Numbered from the stretch's first letter, positions 1 to 8,510 are shown. The stretch is 64,000 nt of DNA from a bacterium (GCA_015075175.1 JABTUV010000001.1:1-64000), one strand, 5' to 3'. Notes: a model not told the origin generated them from the sequence alone. A program made the numbers and translations.

Positions 1-1
1 C

Positions 2-637
2 GCCCACGAGGTCAAGAATCCCCTCGGCGCCATCGCCGGCGCCGTGCAGGTCCTCCAGCAGCAACTCCCCGACGACCAGGGCAGTCGCGAGTTCCTCGGT
101 ATGATCGCCGACGAGGTACGCCGCCTGGACCGCATCGTGCGCGACTATCTGCAATTCGCCAGGCCCCGTCCCCCCGAGCCGACTGCGGTTGAGCTGCGCC
201 CGCTCGTGCAAAGAATCCTCGCCGGCATGAAGACGCAGCCCGACTGGGCCGTCCAGGTTGAATGGGACTGGCCGGAGCCGGATCCGCCCGTTCTTGCGGA
301 CGCCGAGCAACTGGCCCAGGTCCTCCATAACCTGCTCAACAATGCCTTCGAGGCCATGAGCGGAGGGGGCAGGCTGCGCCTGCTAGGACGCATGGAAAAC
401 CTTGATGGAAGACCCGGTTTTCAACTAGAAATGAGCGACAGCGGCCGCGGCATGGATGCGGCGACCCTGGCGCGCGCCTTTGATCCGTTCTTTACGACTC
501 GCGCGCGGGGCAGCGGACTGGGCCTGGCCATCGCCCGCGACCTGGTCGAGGGCATGGGCGGCCGCATCTCCGTTTCATCCACACCTGGGGCGGGCACGAC
601 CGTGACGCTGTGGTTGCCCCGACAGGAGCCGGTATGA
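2..637 (+). CDS. Sensor histidine kinase, C-terminal part (5' end outside window)
   Basis: This is the C-terminal half of a two-component sensor kinase; the frame is open from base 2, so the gene starts before the window. The first visible residues are the H-box (AHEVKNPLGAIAGA) carrying the phospho-accepting His, followed by a HisKA dimerisation helix. The HATPase_c domain follows, with an N-box (HNLLNNAFEAM), a G1 box (DSGRGMD), an F-box (FDPFFTT) and a G2 box (GSGLGLA). It should autophosphorylate and pass phosphate to the regulator encoded immediately downstream, whose ATG overlaps this stop codon (ATGA at 634-637). The sensor region is not visible, so the stimulus is unknown. The tight coupling makes it an NtrB-type partner by inference. 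Confidence 0.93.
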   Translation, partial: AHEVKNPLGAIAGAVQVLQQQLPDDQGSREFLGMIADEVRRLDRIVRDYLQFARPRPPEPTAVELRPLVQRILAGMKTQPDWAVQVEWDWPEPDPPVLADAEQLAQVLHNLLNNAFEAMSGGGRLRLLGRMENLDGRPGFQLEMSDSGRGMDAATLARAFDPFFTTRARGSGLGLAIARDLVEGMGGRISVSSTPGAGTTVTLWLPRQEPV

Positions 638-1992
638 ACGCAAGCCCGCCCACCATCGGGCGCATCCTGGTCGTCGATGACGAGGCCAACATGCGCCGCA
701 TTCTCTCCACCCTGCTTTCCCAGGTGGGTTACGAGGTGGACGACGCGCCGTCCGGCGCGGCCGCCCTGGCGCTGGCCGGCCGCCGCCGGTTCGACGTGAT
801 CCTCTCGGATCTTTGCATGGAGGGCATGGACGGCCTGGAGTTGATGGAGGCCTTGCGCAAGCGGCGCATCAATGCGCCCTTTGTTTTGATTACCGCGCAC
901 GGCACGGTCGAGACTGCCGTCGAGGCGATGAAGAAGGGCTGCCTGGATTTCATTACCAAGCCGTTCGAGCGCGAGGAAATCCTGCGCGTGGTGGAAAAGG
1001 GCGTCGCAGAGAGTTGCGCGCAGGTCGAGCGCCCGCCCCTGGCGGAGGATGCGGGCATCGTGGGCAGGAGCACCGCCATGAACGCGCTCTTGGCCGACGC
1101 GCGCCGCCTGGCCGACCTTCCCACTACCGTGCTCCTGTGCGGTGAGACGGGCACCGGCAAGGAACTGTTGGCGCGGGCGCTACATTCGCAGGGGCGCCGG
1201 GTGGGTGGGCCGTTCGTCGCTGTCAACTGCGCCGCCTTGCCCGAGCACCTGGTCGAGAGCGAGCTCTTCGGTCACGAAAAGGGCGCCTTTACCGGCGCCA
1301 TCTGCGCCAAGCCGGGGCGCTTCGAGCTGGCCGACAGGGGGACCATCTTTCTGGACGAAGTCGGCGACCTGCCCGGCCCGGTGCAAATCAAGCTCCTGCG
1401 TGTGCTTCAAGAGCGCGTGGTGGAGCGCGTTGGGGGTGTCACCTCGCGCAAGGTGGACGTGCGCGTGGTCGCGGCCACCCACGTCGATCTGGCGGAAGCG
1501 GTCAAGGGCGGCTCGTTTCGCCAGGACCTCTACTATCGCTTGGCGGTTGTGCCCCTGCGCCTGCCCCCGCTGCGGGAACGTCCCGAGGACATCCTTCCCC
1601 TGTGGGAGCACTTCCAGCGTCATCTGTCGGCGCGCCTGGGCCGGCGACCGCTGGGACTGTCACCTGCGGCGGAACGCGCGCTCCTCGCTTACGACTGGCC
1701 GGGCAACGTCCGCGAACTGGCCAATCTGGCCGAACGCTGCCTGGCCTTGGCGACGAAAACGGTCCTGGAGCCGGAGGACCTGCCCTTGCCCGGACGACAA
1801 ACGGATCCGCAACAGGAACCGGGCGGCTCGCTGCTCTCCGCCGCCCATCATCGCGGCCTGGCGGTGCAAAAGGCCATGATCGAGGAGGCGCTGCGCAAGA
1901 CCGCCGGCAATCGCACCCACGCCGCGCGCATCCTCGAAATCAGCCGCAAGACGTTGCAGAATAAGATCAAGGAGCTGGGCATCGATCTGTAA
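634..1992 (+). CDS. NtrC-family sigma-54-dependent response regulator
   Basis: A 452-residue activator of sigma-54 promoters. Domains in order: receiver (about residues 8-120, phospho-acceptor Asp in ILSDLCMEG, conserved Lys in FITKPF), AAA+ domain (about 140-375) with Walker A GETGTGKELLARA, the sigma-54-contacting loop GAFTGA and Walker B FLDEVGD, then a Fis-type helix-turn-helix at the end (NRTHAARILEISRKTLQNK). The ATG at 634 is preferred over an in-frame ATG at 610 because AGGAG lies just upstream at 624-628 and it gives a 4-nt overlap with the kinase stop. Cognate partner of the upstream kinase by position. Target genes cannot be told from the window. Confidence 0.95.
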   Translation: MNASPPTIGRILVVDDEANMRRILSTLLSQVGYEVDDAPSGAAALALAGRRRFDVILSDLCMEGMDGLELMEALRKRRINAPFVLITAHGTVETAVEAMKKGCLDFITKPFEREEILRVVEKGVAESCAQVERPPLAEDAGIVGRSTAMNALLADARRLADLPTTVLLCGETGTGKELLARALHSQGRRVGGPFVAVNCAALPEHLVESELFGHEKGAFTGAICAKPGRFELADRGTIFLDEVGDLPGPVQIKLLRVLQERVVERVGGVTSRKVDVRVVAATHVDLAEAVKGGSFRQDLYYRLAVVPLRLPPLRERPEDILPLWEHFQRHLSARLGRRPLGLSPAAERALLAYDWPGNVRELANLAERCLALATKTVLEPEDLPLPGRQTDPQQEPGGSLLSAAHHRGLAVQKAMIEEALRKTAGNRTHAARILEISRKTLQNKIKELGIDL

Positions 1993-2090
1993 CGGCGACA
2001 TCTTGTCGCCAGTCCCGGCGGCGTCCCGTCGCCGGGCGCGCTTCGGTTCGCATGGCATCTCGCGCCTTTGCCGGCAATCGGCTGTCGATC

Positions 2091-2168
2091 AAGATTAAGA
2101 GCAAGATTAAGAGCAAGATTAAGAGCAAGATTAAGAGCAAGATTAAGAGCAAGATTAAGATTAAGATT
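2091..2168 (+). repeat. Tandem 12-bp repeat (AAGATTAAGAGC x5, then AAGATT x3)
   Basis: Five perfect head-to-tail copies of AAGATTAAGAGC (2091-2150) are followed by three copies of the 6-bp half-unit AAGATT. The array lies between the NtrC regulator and the GAF kinase. There is no spacer diversity, so it is not a CRISPR array. The hexamer is related to the TAATCG-type hexamer arrays elsewhere in this window (18064, 36121, 37782, 48956). Confidence 0.9.
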
Positions 2169-2221
2169 AAGAAACGATTGCATCGGGGTAACTGTGGGGC
2201 AGACAACCTAGGCTCGTTTCC

Positions 2222-3526
2222 ATGCACGATTCAGGTTTTTTTCACATTCGTCTGGATGAGCGGCTTTCCCGCCAGGAGCTGGAGGAGATCGTCGCCACGC
2301 TCCTGCGCCTGGACCACTTTCTGGGCCGCATCGACGACCTTCCCAGGCTCCTGGAACTGATCATCACTGAGGCGGAGAAGCTCCTGTGCGCGACCGCCAG
2401 TTCGCTCCTCTTGATCGATCCGGCGACGGGAGAGTTGTGCTTCGAGGTGGTGCGGGGGCCGGCGGCGGCCAAGCTTTTGGGCACGCGCGTGCCCAGCGGC
2501 GAGGGCATCTGCGGGCGCGTCGCGCGCACCCGCCAGTCGGAAATCGTCACCGACGTGGCCCACGATCCCAACTTCTACGCCAAGGCGGACCAGGAAACCA
2601 AATTTACGACCCGCTCCATGCTGGCTTCGCCCATGGTCCGCAAGGGCGAGCTGATCGGCGTCCTGGAAGTCATCAACAAGGTCGACCGGGAGCCCTTCAA
2701 CGCGCACGATCAGCGCATTTTGGAAGCGATCGCCGACCTGGCGGCGATCGCCATCGAGAACGCGCGCCTCTTGGAAGAAAACGTCAGGAAGGAGCGGCTG
2801 GCGGCGGTCGGCCAGGCCATGGCCGGCCTGGCCCACTACATCAAGAACATCCTCACCGGCCTGTCCAGCAGCGCCGCCGTCATCGACCATGCGCTGGAGG
2901 CGGGCGACCACGAAATGCTCACGCGCGCCTGGAAGACGCTGAAGGCCAGCAACGAAAAGGTCGCCGGCCTGGTCGCCGATCTTCTCTCCTACAGCGCGCC
3001 GCGCCGGCCCAAGCTGTCCCCCGTCCGCTTCGACGCGGAAGTCGCGCGCCTTGTGGACTCCATGCAAGCGCGCGCCGCCAAACTCGGCGTCACCCTCTCC
3101 TATCATCCTCCCGACAGCCCCATGTGGGTGGTGACGGATCCGGTCCCCCTGGAGCGATGCGTGCTCAACCTGCTCGTCAACGCCTTGGACGCTCTGGAGG
3201 AGATGGCCCTCTCCGAGGAACATCCCCGCCCCGGCCGGCTTGAGGTGCGGCTGACCAAGAGCGAAAACAACGCGGCCATCCTGGACGTTGAAGACAACGG
3301 GCCGGGCATTCCACCGGCCATTCAGGCCAGAATCTGGGAGATTTTTTACAGTACTAAGGGATCGCGCGGCAGCGGCATCGGACTGGCGGTGACCCAGAAG
3401 TTCATGCGTGAACTGGGAGGGCAGGTGCGCCTGGAGCGCACCGGCCCCGAGGGGACCTGTTTTCGTCTCAGCCTGCCGGGCGTCTCCGCGGTCTGTCCCA
3501 CTCCATTGCAAGAGGCGCAAGCATGA
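2222..3526 (+). CDS. GAF-domain sensor histidine kinase
   Basis: 434 residues, no signal peptide or membrane segment, so a cytosolic sensor. A GAF domain (about residues 40-185; GEGICGRVARTRQSEIV and VLEVINK are typical) should bind a small ligand. It is followed by a short HisKA-like helix pair with H-box AGLAHYIKNILTGL. The HATPase_c domain has an N-box (LNLLVNALDAL), a G1 box (DNGPGIPP) and a G2 box (GSGIGLAVTQKFM). The H-box is the divergent HYIKN type. No receiver gene follows, but the preceding NtrC regulator is on the same strand, so two kinases could feed one regulator (inference). No strong Shine-Dalgarno is seen before the ATG at 2222. The stop overlaps the next ATG (ATGA). Confidence 0.9.
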   Translation: MHDSGFFHIRLDERLSRQELEEIVATLLRLDHFLGRIDDLPRLLELIITEAEKLLCATASSLLLIDPATGELCFEVVRGPAAAKLLGTRVPSGEGICGRVARTRQSEIVTDVAHDPNFYAKADQETKFTTRSMLASPMVRKGELIGVLEVINKVDREPFNAHDQRILEAIADLAAIAIENARLLEENVRKERLAAVGQAMAGLAHYIKNILTGLSSSAAVIDHALEAGDHEMLTRAWKTLKASNEKVAGLVADLLSYSAPRRPKLSPVRFDAEVARLVDSMQARAAKLGVTLSYHPPDSPMWVVTDPVPLERCVLNLLVNALDALEEMALSEEHPRPGRLEVRLTKSENNAAILDVEDNGPGIPPAIQARIWEIFYSTKGSRGSGIGLAVTQKFMRELGGQVRLERTGPEGTCFRLSLPGVSAVCPTPLQEAQA

Positions 3527-4596
3527 GCTCCCAACCGACCCCGCCCAAAAACCCCGCCGGCAAGTGGGATGTGTGGCGCAAGCCCAAGCGTGGCAAGGAA
3601 ATCATCCCCTACATGGAAGAGGGGCTGATGCTGCTCAACGAGGACCACGTGGCGGAGGCCATTCCGCTGCTGGAGCGGGCGGTCGCCGAGCGGCCGCGCT
3701 ACGCCGACTATCACTATCATCTGGCGCGCGCCTATCATCGCGCCGAGCGCATCCCGGAGGCCATCGCTACGCTGCAGAAGGCGCTGGAGATCAATCCCAA
3801 CTACACCATGGCGCTCAACGACCTGGGGATACTCTACGGCTTGATCGGAGATTACGAGAAGGCGCGCGAGCAGCATCGGCTGGCGGCGCAGTCGTTCAGC
3901 TATCGCACCACGGAAAAGAACCCGTTTGCGGCCCAGGATGCGGCGACCGAGCGCTTCAATCAGGGTATCGAGCTGCACAGGCAGGGGCGGACCCAGGAGG
4001 CCAAGAAGGCGTTTCTGGAGGCGGCCAACCTGAAACCGGGCAGCTGGGATATCCGCTTCCACCTGGCCCTGGCGGATTACAGCGCGGGGCGGCTGCACGC
4101 GGCCGAGGCGCGCGCCCAGGATCTCCTCCTGGAGGACCCCCACAACGTCAAGGTTTTGGCCCTGGCCGCCGACGTGGCCATCGAGAAGCGCAACTTCACC
4201 CAGGCCCAGACCTGCCTGGAGCGCGCCATCCAGCACGCCCCCGACTATCCCGACCTGCACCTGCGCATGGGGGTGCTCTTTTTGGAGCAGGAGGTTTACG
4301 GCGAGGCGATGTGGTTCCTGGAGCGGGCGGTGGAACTCAACGACAACTACGCCGAGGCGTATTTCTACCTCAGCCAGGCCTATCTGGGACAGAACCTGTA
4401 CGCCGAGGCGCAGGACGCCCTGGAGCGCTGCATGCAACTGGCCCCAAAGCCGGACCCCTTCCATCATATCTGCCTGGCGGAGATATTCGAGAAGCGGGCC
4501 GAACGCGGCAAAGCCATGCACGAATACCAGAAGGTGGTCAACGATCCGGGCTGCGGCGAGTTCGCGCGCGAGAAGCTGAAGGCGCTGGGAGCGTAG
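3523..4596 (+). CDS. TPR-repeat protein
   Basis: 357 residues without a signal peptide, built almost wholly of tetratricopeptide repeats. Clear units include the segments starting AIPLLERAVAERPRYADYHY, AIATLQKALEINPNYTMALN and EAMWFLERAVELNDNYAEAY. The repeats form a superhelical protein-binding scaffold; the partner is unknown. The start overlaps the GAF kinase stop by 4 nt (ATGA), so the two are translationally coupled and probably work together, for example as an adaptor for the kinase. No catalytic motif is visible. Confidence 0.88.
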   Translation: MSSQPTPPKNPAGKWDVWRKPKRGKEIIPYMEEGLMLLNEDHVAEAIPLLERAVAERPRYADYHYHLARAYHRAERIPEAIATLQKALEINPNYTMALNDLGILYGLIGDYEKAREQHRLAAQSFSYRTTEKNPFAAQDAATERFNQGIELHRQGRTQEAKKAFLEAANLKPGSWDIRFHLALADYSAGRLHAAEARAQDLLLEDPHNVKVLALAADVAIEKRNFTQAQTCLERAIQHAPDYPDLHLRMGVLFLEQEVYGEAMWFLERAVELNDNYAEAYFYLSQAYLGQNLYAEAQDALERCMQLAPKPDPFHHICLAEIFEKRAERGKAMHEYQKVVNDPGCGEFAREKLKALGA

Positions 4597-4600
4597 ATGC

Positions 4601-4650
4601 GCGGCGCCTGGCCCCGAGTAGGCCCAAGGCCGCATCGAGGGGTGCTGCGC
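4601..4650 (+). repeat. Dispersed 50-bp element (GLGPTRG-type), copy 1
   Basis: The segment around CGCATCGAGGGGTGCTGCGC and the inner GGCCCCGAGT match, in reverse complement, the element at 40367-40416. The left terminal repeat is degraded in this copy. Confidence 0.65.
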
Positions 4651-4665
4651 CGGTCCTTATGGAGC

Positions 4666-4683
4666 GCGGCAGCTTGCTGCCGC
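4666..4683 (+). repeat. GCGGCAGC-TT-GCTGCCGC hairpin repeat
   Basis: Perfect 8-bp stem with a TT loop, preceded by GGAGC. It is one of about nine copies in the window and lies between the TPR gene and the MNT gene. Confidence 0.85.
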
Positions 4684-4711
4684 CAGCGAGTATCGAGTTG
4701 GGAGAATCGTC

Positions 4712-5035
4712 GTGTCACCTGAGAACGTACAACAACTGCTGGAGGAGTATCGTGAGGCGCTGTCGCAGGCGCTGGGCGACCAGTTGCGCGCAGTGTATCT
4801 CTACGGTTCGCGGGCGCGGGGGGAGGCCGCGCCCGACTCCGACGTGGACGTATTGTGCGTGGTGCGCCCTCCCTTGGATTACGGCCGGTTGATCGCCGTC
4901 ACCTCGCCCTCGACCGCCGCCCTCAGCCTGAAATTCGACGCGGCGCTTTCGCGCGTGTTCGTGGACGAAGCCACCTTCCAGACCGGGGCGACGCCGTTTC
5001 TCAGAAACGTCCGGCGCGAGGCGATTGCCCTGTGA
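4712..5035 (+). CDS. MNT-type minimal nucleotidyltransferase (toxin-antitoxin-like)
   Basis: 107 residues. It has the minimal nucleotidyltransferase signature YGSRARGEAAPDSDVDVLCV (GSxARG followed by SDxD, the metal-binding carboxylates). Start GTG at 4712, with GGGAG at 4700-4704 upstream. The stop overlaps the GTG start of a HEPN gene (GTGA at 5032-5035). Such MNT-HEPN pairs act as toxin-antitoxin modules in which the MNT partner modifies (AMPylates) and silences the HEPN RNase. That role is known for the family and inferred here from context. Confidence 0.85.
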   Translation: MSPENVQQLLEEYREALSQALGDQLRAVYLYGSRARGEAAPDSDVDVLCVVRPPLDYGRLIAVTSPSTAALSLKFDAALSRVFVDEATFQTGATPFLRNVRREAIAL

Positions 5036-5418
5036 CCGGCGAGGTCCCGGAACTGCTCGCCAAGGCGCGCGAGAGCCTGGCGGCGGCCGGCCTGCTGCGC
5101 CAGGGTGGATTCCATGCGTTCGCGGTCTCGCGCGCTTATTACAGCATGTTTTACGTTGCCGAGGCTCTGCTGGCATCCTTGGGGCAGTCTTATTCGAGCC
5201 ACGGCGGCGTGCTCTCCGCCTTCGGGAGGGAATTCGCCAAGACGGGCCGCATGGATCCCAAGTTCCATCGTTGGTTGATCGACGCGCAGGATTTCCGCAA
5301 CATCGGTGACTACGACATTGGAGCCGCCGTGACCCCGGCACAGTCCGGGGAGGTTTGCGCGTGGGCGCGCGACTTCATCGACGGTGCGGAATCCTATCTT
5401 CGTACGCAGCAATCGTAA
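5032..5418 (+). CDS. HEPN-domain protein (partner of MNT)
   Basis: 128 residues from a GTG start that overlaps the MNT stop by 4 nt. Four-helix HEPN domain, with the characteristic SRAYYSMFYVAEALL helix and a second polar segment FRNIGDYDIG. Members of this family are RNases or RNA-binding toxins. The classic RxxxxxH catalytic His is not obvious here, so this copy may belong to the RN..DY subgroup or be catalytically weak. Function in the pair is inferred from gene order and overlap. Codon use and GC look like the neighbours, so there is no sign of recent transfer. Confidence 0.82.
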   Translation: MTGEVPELLAKARESLAAAGLLRQGGFHAFAVSRAYYSMFYVAEALLASLGQSYSSHGGVLSAFGREFAKTGRMDPKFHRWLIDAQDFRNIGDYDIGAAVTPAQSGEVCAWARDFIDGAESYLRTQQS

Positions 5419-5469
5419 TGCGCCGGCGATTCGACGTCCCCCCGCCGTGAACGTTCATCCCCCATCCGG

Positions 5470-5498
5470 TTGACGGCGTCTCTTCCTGTCTCTATTGT
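5470..5498 (+). promoter_or_regulatory. Sigma-70-type promoter upstream of URO-D-family gene
   Basis: TTGACG (5470-5475), a 17-nt spacer, then TATTGT (5493-5498), 33 nt upstream of the ATG at 5532. Reasonable match and ideal spacing; read from sequence only. Confidence 0.5.
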
Positions 5499-5531
5499 GT
5501 CTCACTTGCAGCAAAGACGCGAGGAGTGAAC

Positions 5532-6635
5532 ATGATTCGCAGCCACGGCGCACCCGCCGGCATCACCTTCCATCCCAAGTGGTGGCATACCAACTTCGGA
5601 ACCAACTTCAACAAGCCCTTTTATTACGATCCCAAGTTCCGCATCGAGCAGGACATGACCATGCGCCGGCAGCTGTGGGAGAAGTTCGGCGACCTGGGTA
5701 TCGGCGAGAAGCACCCCGAGCCGCAGCCCATCATCGGCTCCAAGTTCACCGCCATGGGCTGGATGATCGCCGCCACCCTGGGCGCGCAGATTCGCTACCT
5801 GGACGACGCGCCCCCCTGGCCCATCTGCGCCGAGTGGGACGACGACTACGCCGACCACGTCAAGGTCCCCGACATCACCACCGCCCCCTTCATGTCCGAC
5901 GTGCTGCGGCAGATGGACTGGCTGGAGAAGGAGTACGGTTACATCGACGGCGACATCAACCTGCAAGGGGTGCTGAACGTGGCCATCGAGACGCGCGGGC
6001 AGATGATCTTCATCGACATGATCGAGCATCCCGAGCGCGCCCACCACATCTTCGACGTGATCGCCGACACCATCATCGCCTGCGCCGGGGCCATCCGCGA
6101 GCGCAGCCGGTCCACCAGCATCGGCGTGACCACCATGGCCATGCTCTACGACCGCGTCAGCGGCTTCGAGCGCGGGGTCACGGTGGTCTCCAACTGCACG
6201 GTGGAAATGATCTCCAACGAGCACTACGAGGAGTTCATTCTGCCCTACGACACGCGCATCTCCGAGACGCTGCGCCCCTTCGGCGTGCACCACTGCGGCT
6301 TCAACCTGGATCACGTGACCAAGGGTTACAGCAAGATTCCGAACCTGGACTTCATCGAGATCGGGTACGGCTCGGGCCTGAAGACCTGCCGGCGGATTTT
6401 CGCCGACAAGTACGTGAACGCGCGTTACGGGCCGGTGAAGATGCGCAACAGCACCTGCGAGGAGATCGACTTCGACGTGGCGGAAATCTGCGCCTGCCGG
6501 CCGGACAGCATGTCGGTGGTGGCGGTGGACGATCACGTGACCGACGAGCAAGTGCGGGCGTACTTCAACGCGGCGGACAAGTGGTGGAACAACGCGGACC
6601 ACATCCAGCCGCGCGACGTCATCCCGCCCAAGTGA
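5532..6635 (+). CDS. Uroporphyrinogen decarboxylase (URO-D) superfamily protein, methyltransferase-like
   Basis: 367 residues from the ATG at 5532, chosen over a GTG at 5526 because GAGGAG at 5521-5526 then sits at good spacing. The fold family covers true uroporphyrinogen decarboxylases and the corrinoid methyltransferases MtaA/MtbA/CmuA. The segment FGVHHCGFNLDHV carries an HxC-type motif like the zinc ligands of the MtaA group, and the typical heme-enzyme N-terminus is absent. No heme genes are nearby. A zinc-dependent methyl transfer or demethylation role is therefore more likely than heme synthesis (inference); the substrate is unknown. Monocistronic, with its own promoter-like sequence. 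Confidence 0.75.
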   Translation: MIRSHGAPAGITFHPKWWHTNFGTNFNKPFYYDPKFRIEQDMTMRRQLWEKFGDLGIGEKHPEPQPIIGSKFTAMGWMIAATLGAQIRYLDDAPPWPICAEWDDDYADHVKVPDITTAPFMSDVLRQMDWLEKEYGYIDGDINLQGVLNVAIETRGQMIFIDMIEHPERAHHIFDVIADTIIACAGAIRERSRSTSIGVTTMAMLYDRVSGFERGVTVVSNCTVEMISNEHYEEFILPYDTRISETLRPFGVHHCGFNLDHVTKGYSKIPNLDFIEIGYGSGLKTCRRIFADKYVNARYGPVKMRNSTCEEIDFDVAEICACRPDSMSVVAVDDHVTDEQVRAYFNAADKWWNNADHIQPRDVIPPK

Positions 6636-6648
6636 TCCCGTAGGAATT

Positions 6649-6698
6649 GCGGCTGCTTGCTGCCGCGCGGCATGTGGAGTGCGGCTGCTTGCTGCCGC
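6649..6698 (+). repeat. Two GCGGCTGC-TT-GCTGCCGC hairpin repeats
   Basis: Copies at 6649-6666 and 6681-6698, each with one stem mismatch, the second with a GGAGT leader. They lie between the URO-D-family gene and the epimerase gene. Confidence 0.8.
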
Positions 6699-6711
6699 GC
6701 GCATCATCCCC

Positions 6712-6736
6712 CCCCGCCCCCCCTTGTTAAGGGGGG
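6712..6736 (+). repeat. CCCCCTTGTTAAGGGGGG palindromic repeat
   Basis: C-run / TTGTTAA / G-run hairpin. Related copies occur at 21411, inside a coding sequence at 46714, and at 47047. Confidence 0.75.
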
Positions 6737-6822
6737 AGCGGAGGCCGCCTTCGCAACGGCCCTTGTGGCGAGGCGTCCGCCGTCGTAACATGCTCCTCGA
6801 CTGACGCAGCGAGGCGTGGTCC

Positions 6823-8202
6823 ATGCCCATCTTCACGATCGAGTGCGTATTGCCGGCTTCGGCGGACGAGGCCTTCGCTTGGCACGCGCGTCCCGGCGCC
6901 CTGGAGCGTTTGACGCCTCCCTGGGAGCGCGTCCAGGTTCTTTCCCATCGAGGTCTCGGCATCATGGACGGCGCGCGCGTCGAATTGGCCGTCCGGTTCG
7001 GTCCCTTCACCCGCCGCTGGCTGGCCCTGCACGAGAATTACGTCGTGGGACGCCAGTTCGGCGACCGGCAACTCTCCGGCCCCTTTCACAAGTGGGTGCA
7101 TCTGCGCCGCTTCATCCCCATCGACGATCACTCCTGCCGCCACGTGGAGGAGATCGAGTACCAGCTGCCGACCGGGCGGCTGGCGCAACGGCTCCTGGGC
7201 GGTTGGGTGGAACGAAGGCTGGCGCGCGCATTTACCTATCGCCACGAGACGCTGGCCCGCGACCTCCGCCGCCACGGCGATTTTCCCGAACCCTCGCGGC
7301 TGCGCGTCGCCGTCACGGGCGCGACCGGACTCATCGGCGGCCGGCTGTGCGACTTTCTTTCCACCGGCGGACACGAGGTCCTGCGGATCGTGCGGCGTCC
7401 CAGCGGGCGGGCGGACGAGGTGCTCTGGGAGCCGGCGCGCGGCTCCATCGACGCCGACCGGCTGGAGGGCGTGGACGCGGTCGTGCATCTGGCGGGCGAA
7501 ATCATCGCGGCTGGCCGCTGGACGCCCGAGCGCAAGCGGCGCCTGCGCGACAGCCGCGTGGAAGTCACGCGCCTCCTGTGCGAGACGCTGGCGGGACTGC
7601 GCCGCCCGCCGCGCGCGTTGATCGCCGCCTCCGCCATCGGTTACTACGGAGATCGCGGCGAAGATTGGGTGGATGAGGAGAGTCCGCCGGGGGAGGGATT
7701 TCTGCCCGAGATGTGCGTGGCGTGGGAGGCGGCGGCGGAGCCGGCGCGCCGCGCCGGCCTGCGCGTGGCGCAGCTGCGCATCGGCGTCGTCCTCTCCGGC
7801 GCGGGCGGCGCGCTGGCCGCCCTGCGGCCCCTCTTCCGGCTGGGTCTGGGCGGACGGCTCGGCAGCGGCCGACAGTACTTCAGTTGGATCGAGATCGATG
7901 ATCTCCTGGGCGCGATTCACTTTCTCCTGGCGCGGGATGATCTGGCGGGCGCATTCAACGCAACCGCGCCGGAGGCGGTCAGCAACGCCGACTTCACGCG
8001 CGCTCTGGCGCGCGCGCTGCGGCGGCCTGTAGGACCGCCCGCACCGGGCGTGCTGCTGCGACTGGCGCTGGGCGAACTGGGCGCCGAGCTCTTGCGCGGC
8101 GCCCGCGTGCGCCCCGCTCGCCTCACCGCCGCCGGCTTCCGCTTCGACTATCCCGCGCTCGCGCCCGCCCTCCGGCGGCAATTGGGCGCAGCAGAGCAAT
8201 GA
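6823..8202 (+). CDS. SRPBCC domain fused to TIGR01777-type NAD-dependent epimerase
   Basis: 459 residues. The N-terminal ~150 residues form a SRPBCC (START-like) ligand-binding domain with the typical PASADEAFAWHARPGALERL start and FGPFTRRWLALHE. Residues from about 163 are a short-chain epimerase domain with the NAD-binding motif VTGATGLIGGRL, followed by SAIGYYGDRGEDWVDEESPP, which is characteristic of this family. The same fusion is known in many bacteria, often misannotated as a SulA-like cell-division inhibitor. The true substrate is unknown. The gene stands alone on the plus strand between repeat clusters. Confidence 0.88.
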   Translation: MPIFTIECVLPASADEAFAWHARPGALERLTPPWERVQVLSHRGLGIMDGARVELAVRFGPFTRRWLALHENYVVGRQFGDRQLSGPFHKWVHLRRFIPIDDHSCRHVEEIEYQLPTGRLAQRLLGGWVERRLARAFTYRHETLARDLRRHGDFPEPSRLRVAVTGATGLIGGRLCDFLSTGGHEVLRIVRRPSGRADEVLWEPARGSIDADRLEGVDAVVHLAGEIIAAGRWTPERKRRLRDSRVEVTRLLCETLAGLRRPPRALIAASAIGYYGDRGEDWVDEESPPGEGFLPEMCVAWEAAAEPARRAGLRVAQLRIGVVLSGAGGALAALRPLFRLGLGGRLGSGRQYFSWIEIDDLLGAIHFLLARDDLAGAFNATAPEAVSNADFTRALARALRRPVGPPAPGVLLRLALGELGAELLRGARVRPARLTAAGFRFDYPALAPALRRQLGAAEQ

Positions 8203-8295
8203 GACCTATGCGACCTATGGGATCCATGCGACGCCAGCGCGGCGTGGCGGGATCGCGCGCGTCCCATAGGTCCCATGGGGCCCATTCGTCCCATT
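8200..8295 (+). repeat. CCCATAGGTCCCAT-type inverted repeat element, copy 1
   Basis: Arms ACCTATGCGACCTATGGGAT (8204-8223) and GTCCCATAGGTCCCATGGGG (8261-8280) are inverted and flank a GC-rich centre. A related element sits at 9790-9875, so the two bracket speD-speE. It occupies the start of the 324-nt gap before speD and may serve as a bidirectional terminator for the epimerase gene. Confidence 0.75.
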
Positions 8296-8480
8296 CCCCC
8301 CGCGAGAAAAATACTTGCAACCCGAAAAAAAAGTTGCCAGAATCACCAAAGTGGATAATATCCCGCGTCGCCACGGAGATTGTCGGGAGTAGATCGTCCA
8401 CCGAAATCTGGCAGGGGGCCGATGCGCCCCAGGGTGAATACTGAGTTTATGGTCATCGACATAGCACAACTGGCGCCCAC

Positions 8481-8510
8481 TTGACGCCGCATTTCACACA
8501 TAGTGTGTAG
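8481..8510 (+). promoter_or_regulatory. Possible promoter/operator upstream of speD
   Basis: TTGACG (8481-8486) is followed by the palindrome ACACATAGTGTGT (8496-8508), which overlaps the expected -10 region. No good -10 hexamer is present, so this could be an operator rather than a complete promoter. Confidence 0.3.

Noticed and set aside
2091-2168. CRISPR array
   Set aside because: Units are only 12 and 6 bp, head to tail with no spacers, and there are no cas genes.
1848-2227. Minus-strand proteins rich in LNLA or ILLL repeats
   Set aside because: They are translations of the 12-bp tandem repeat antisense to the end of the NtrC gene, without family similarity or ribosome site.
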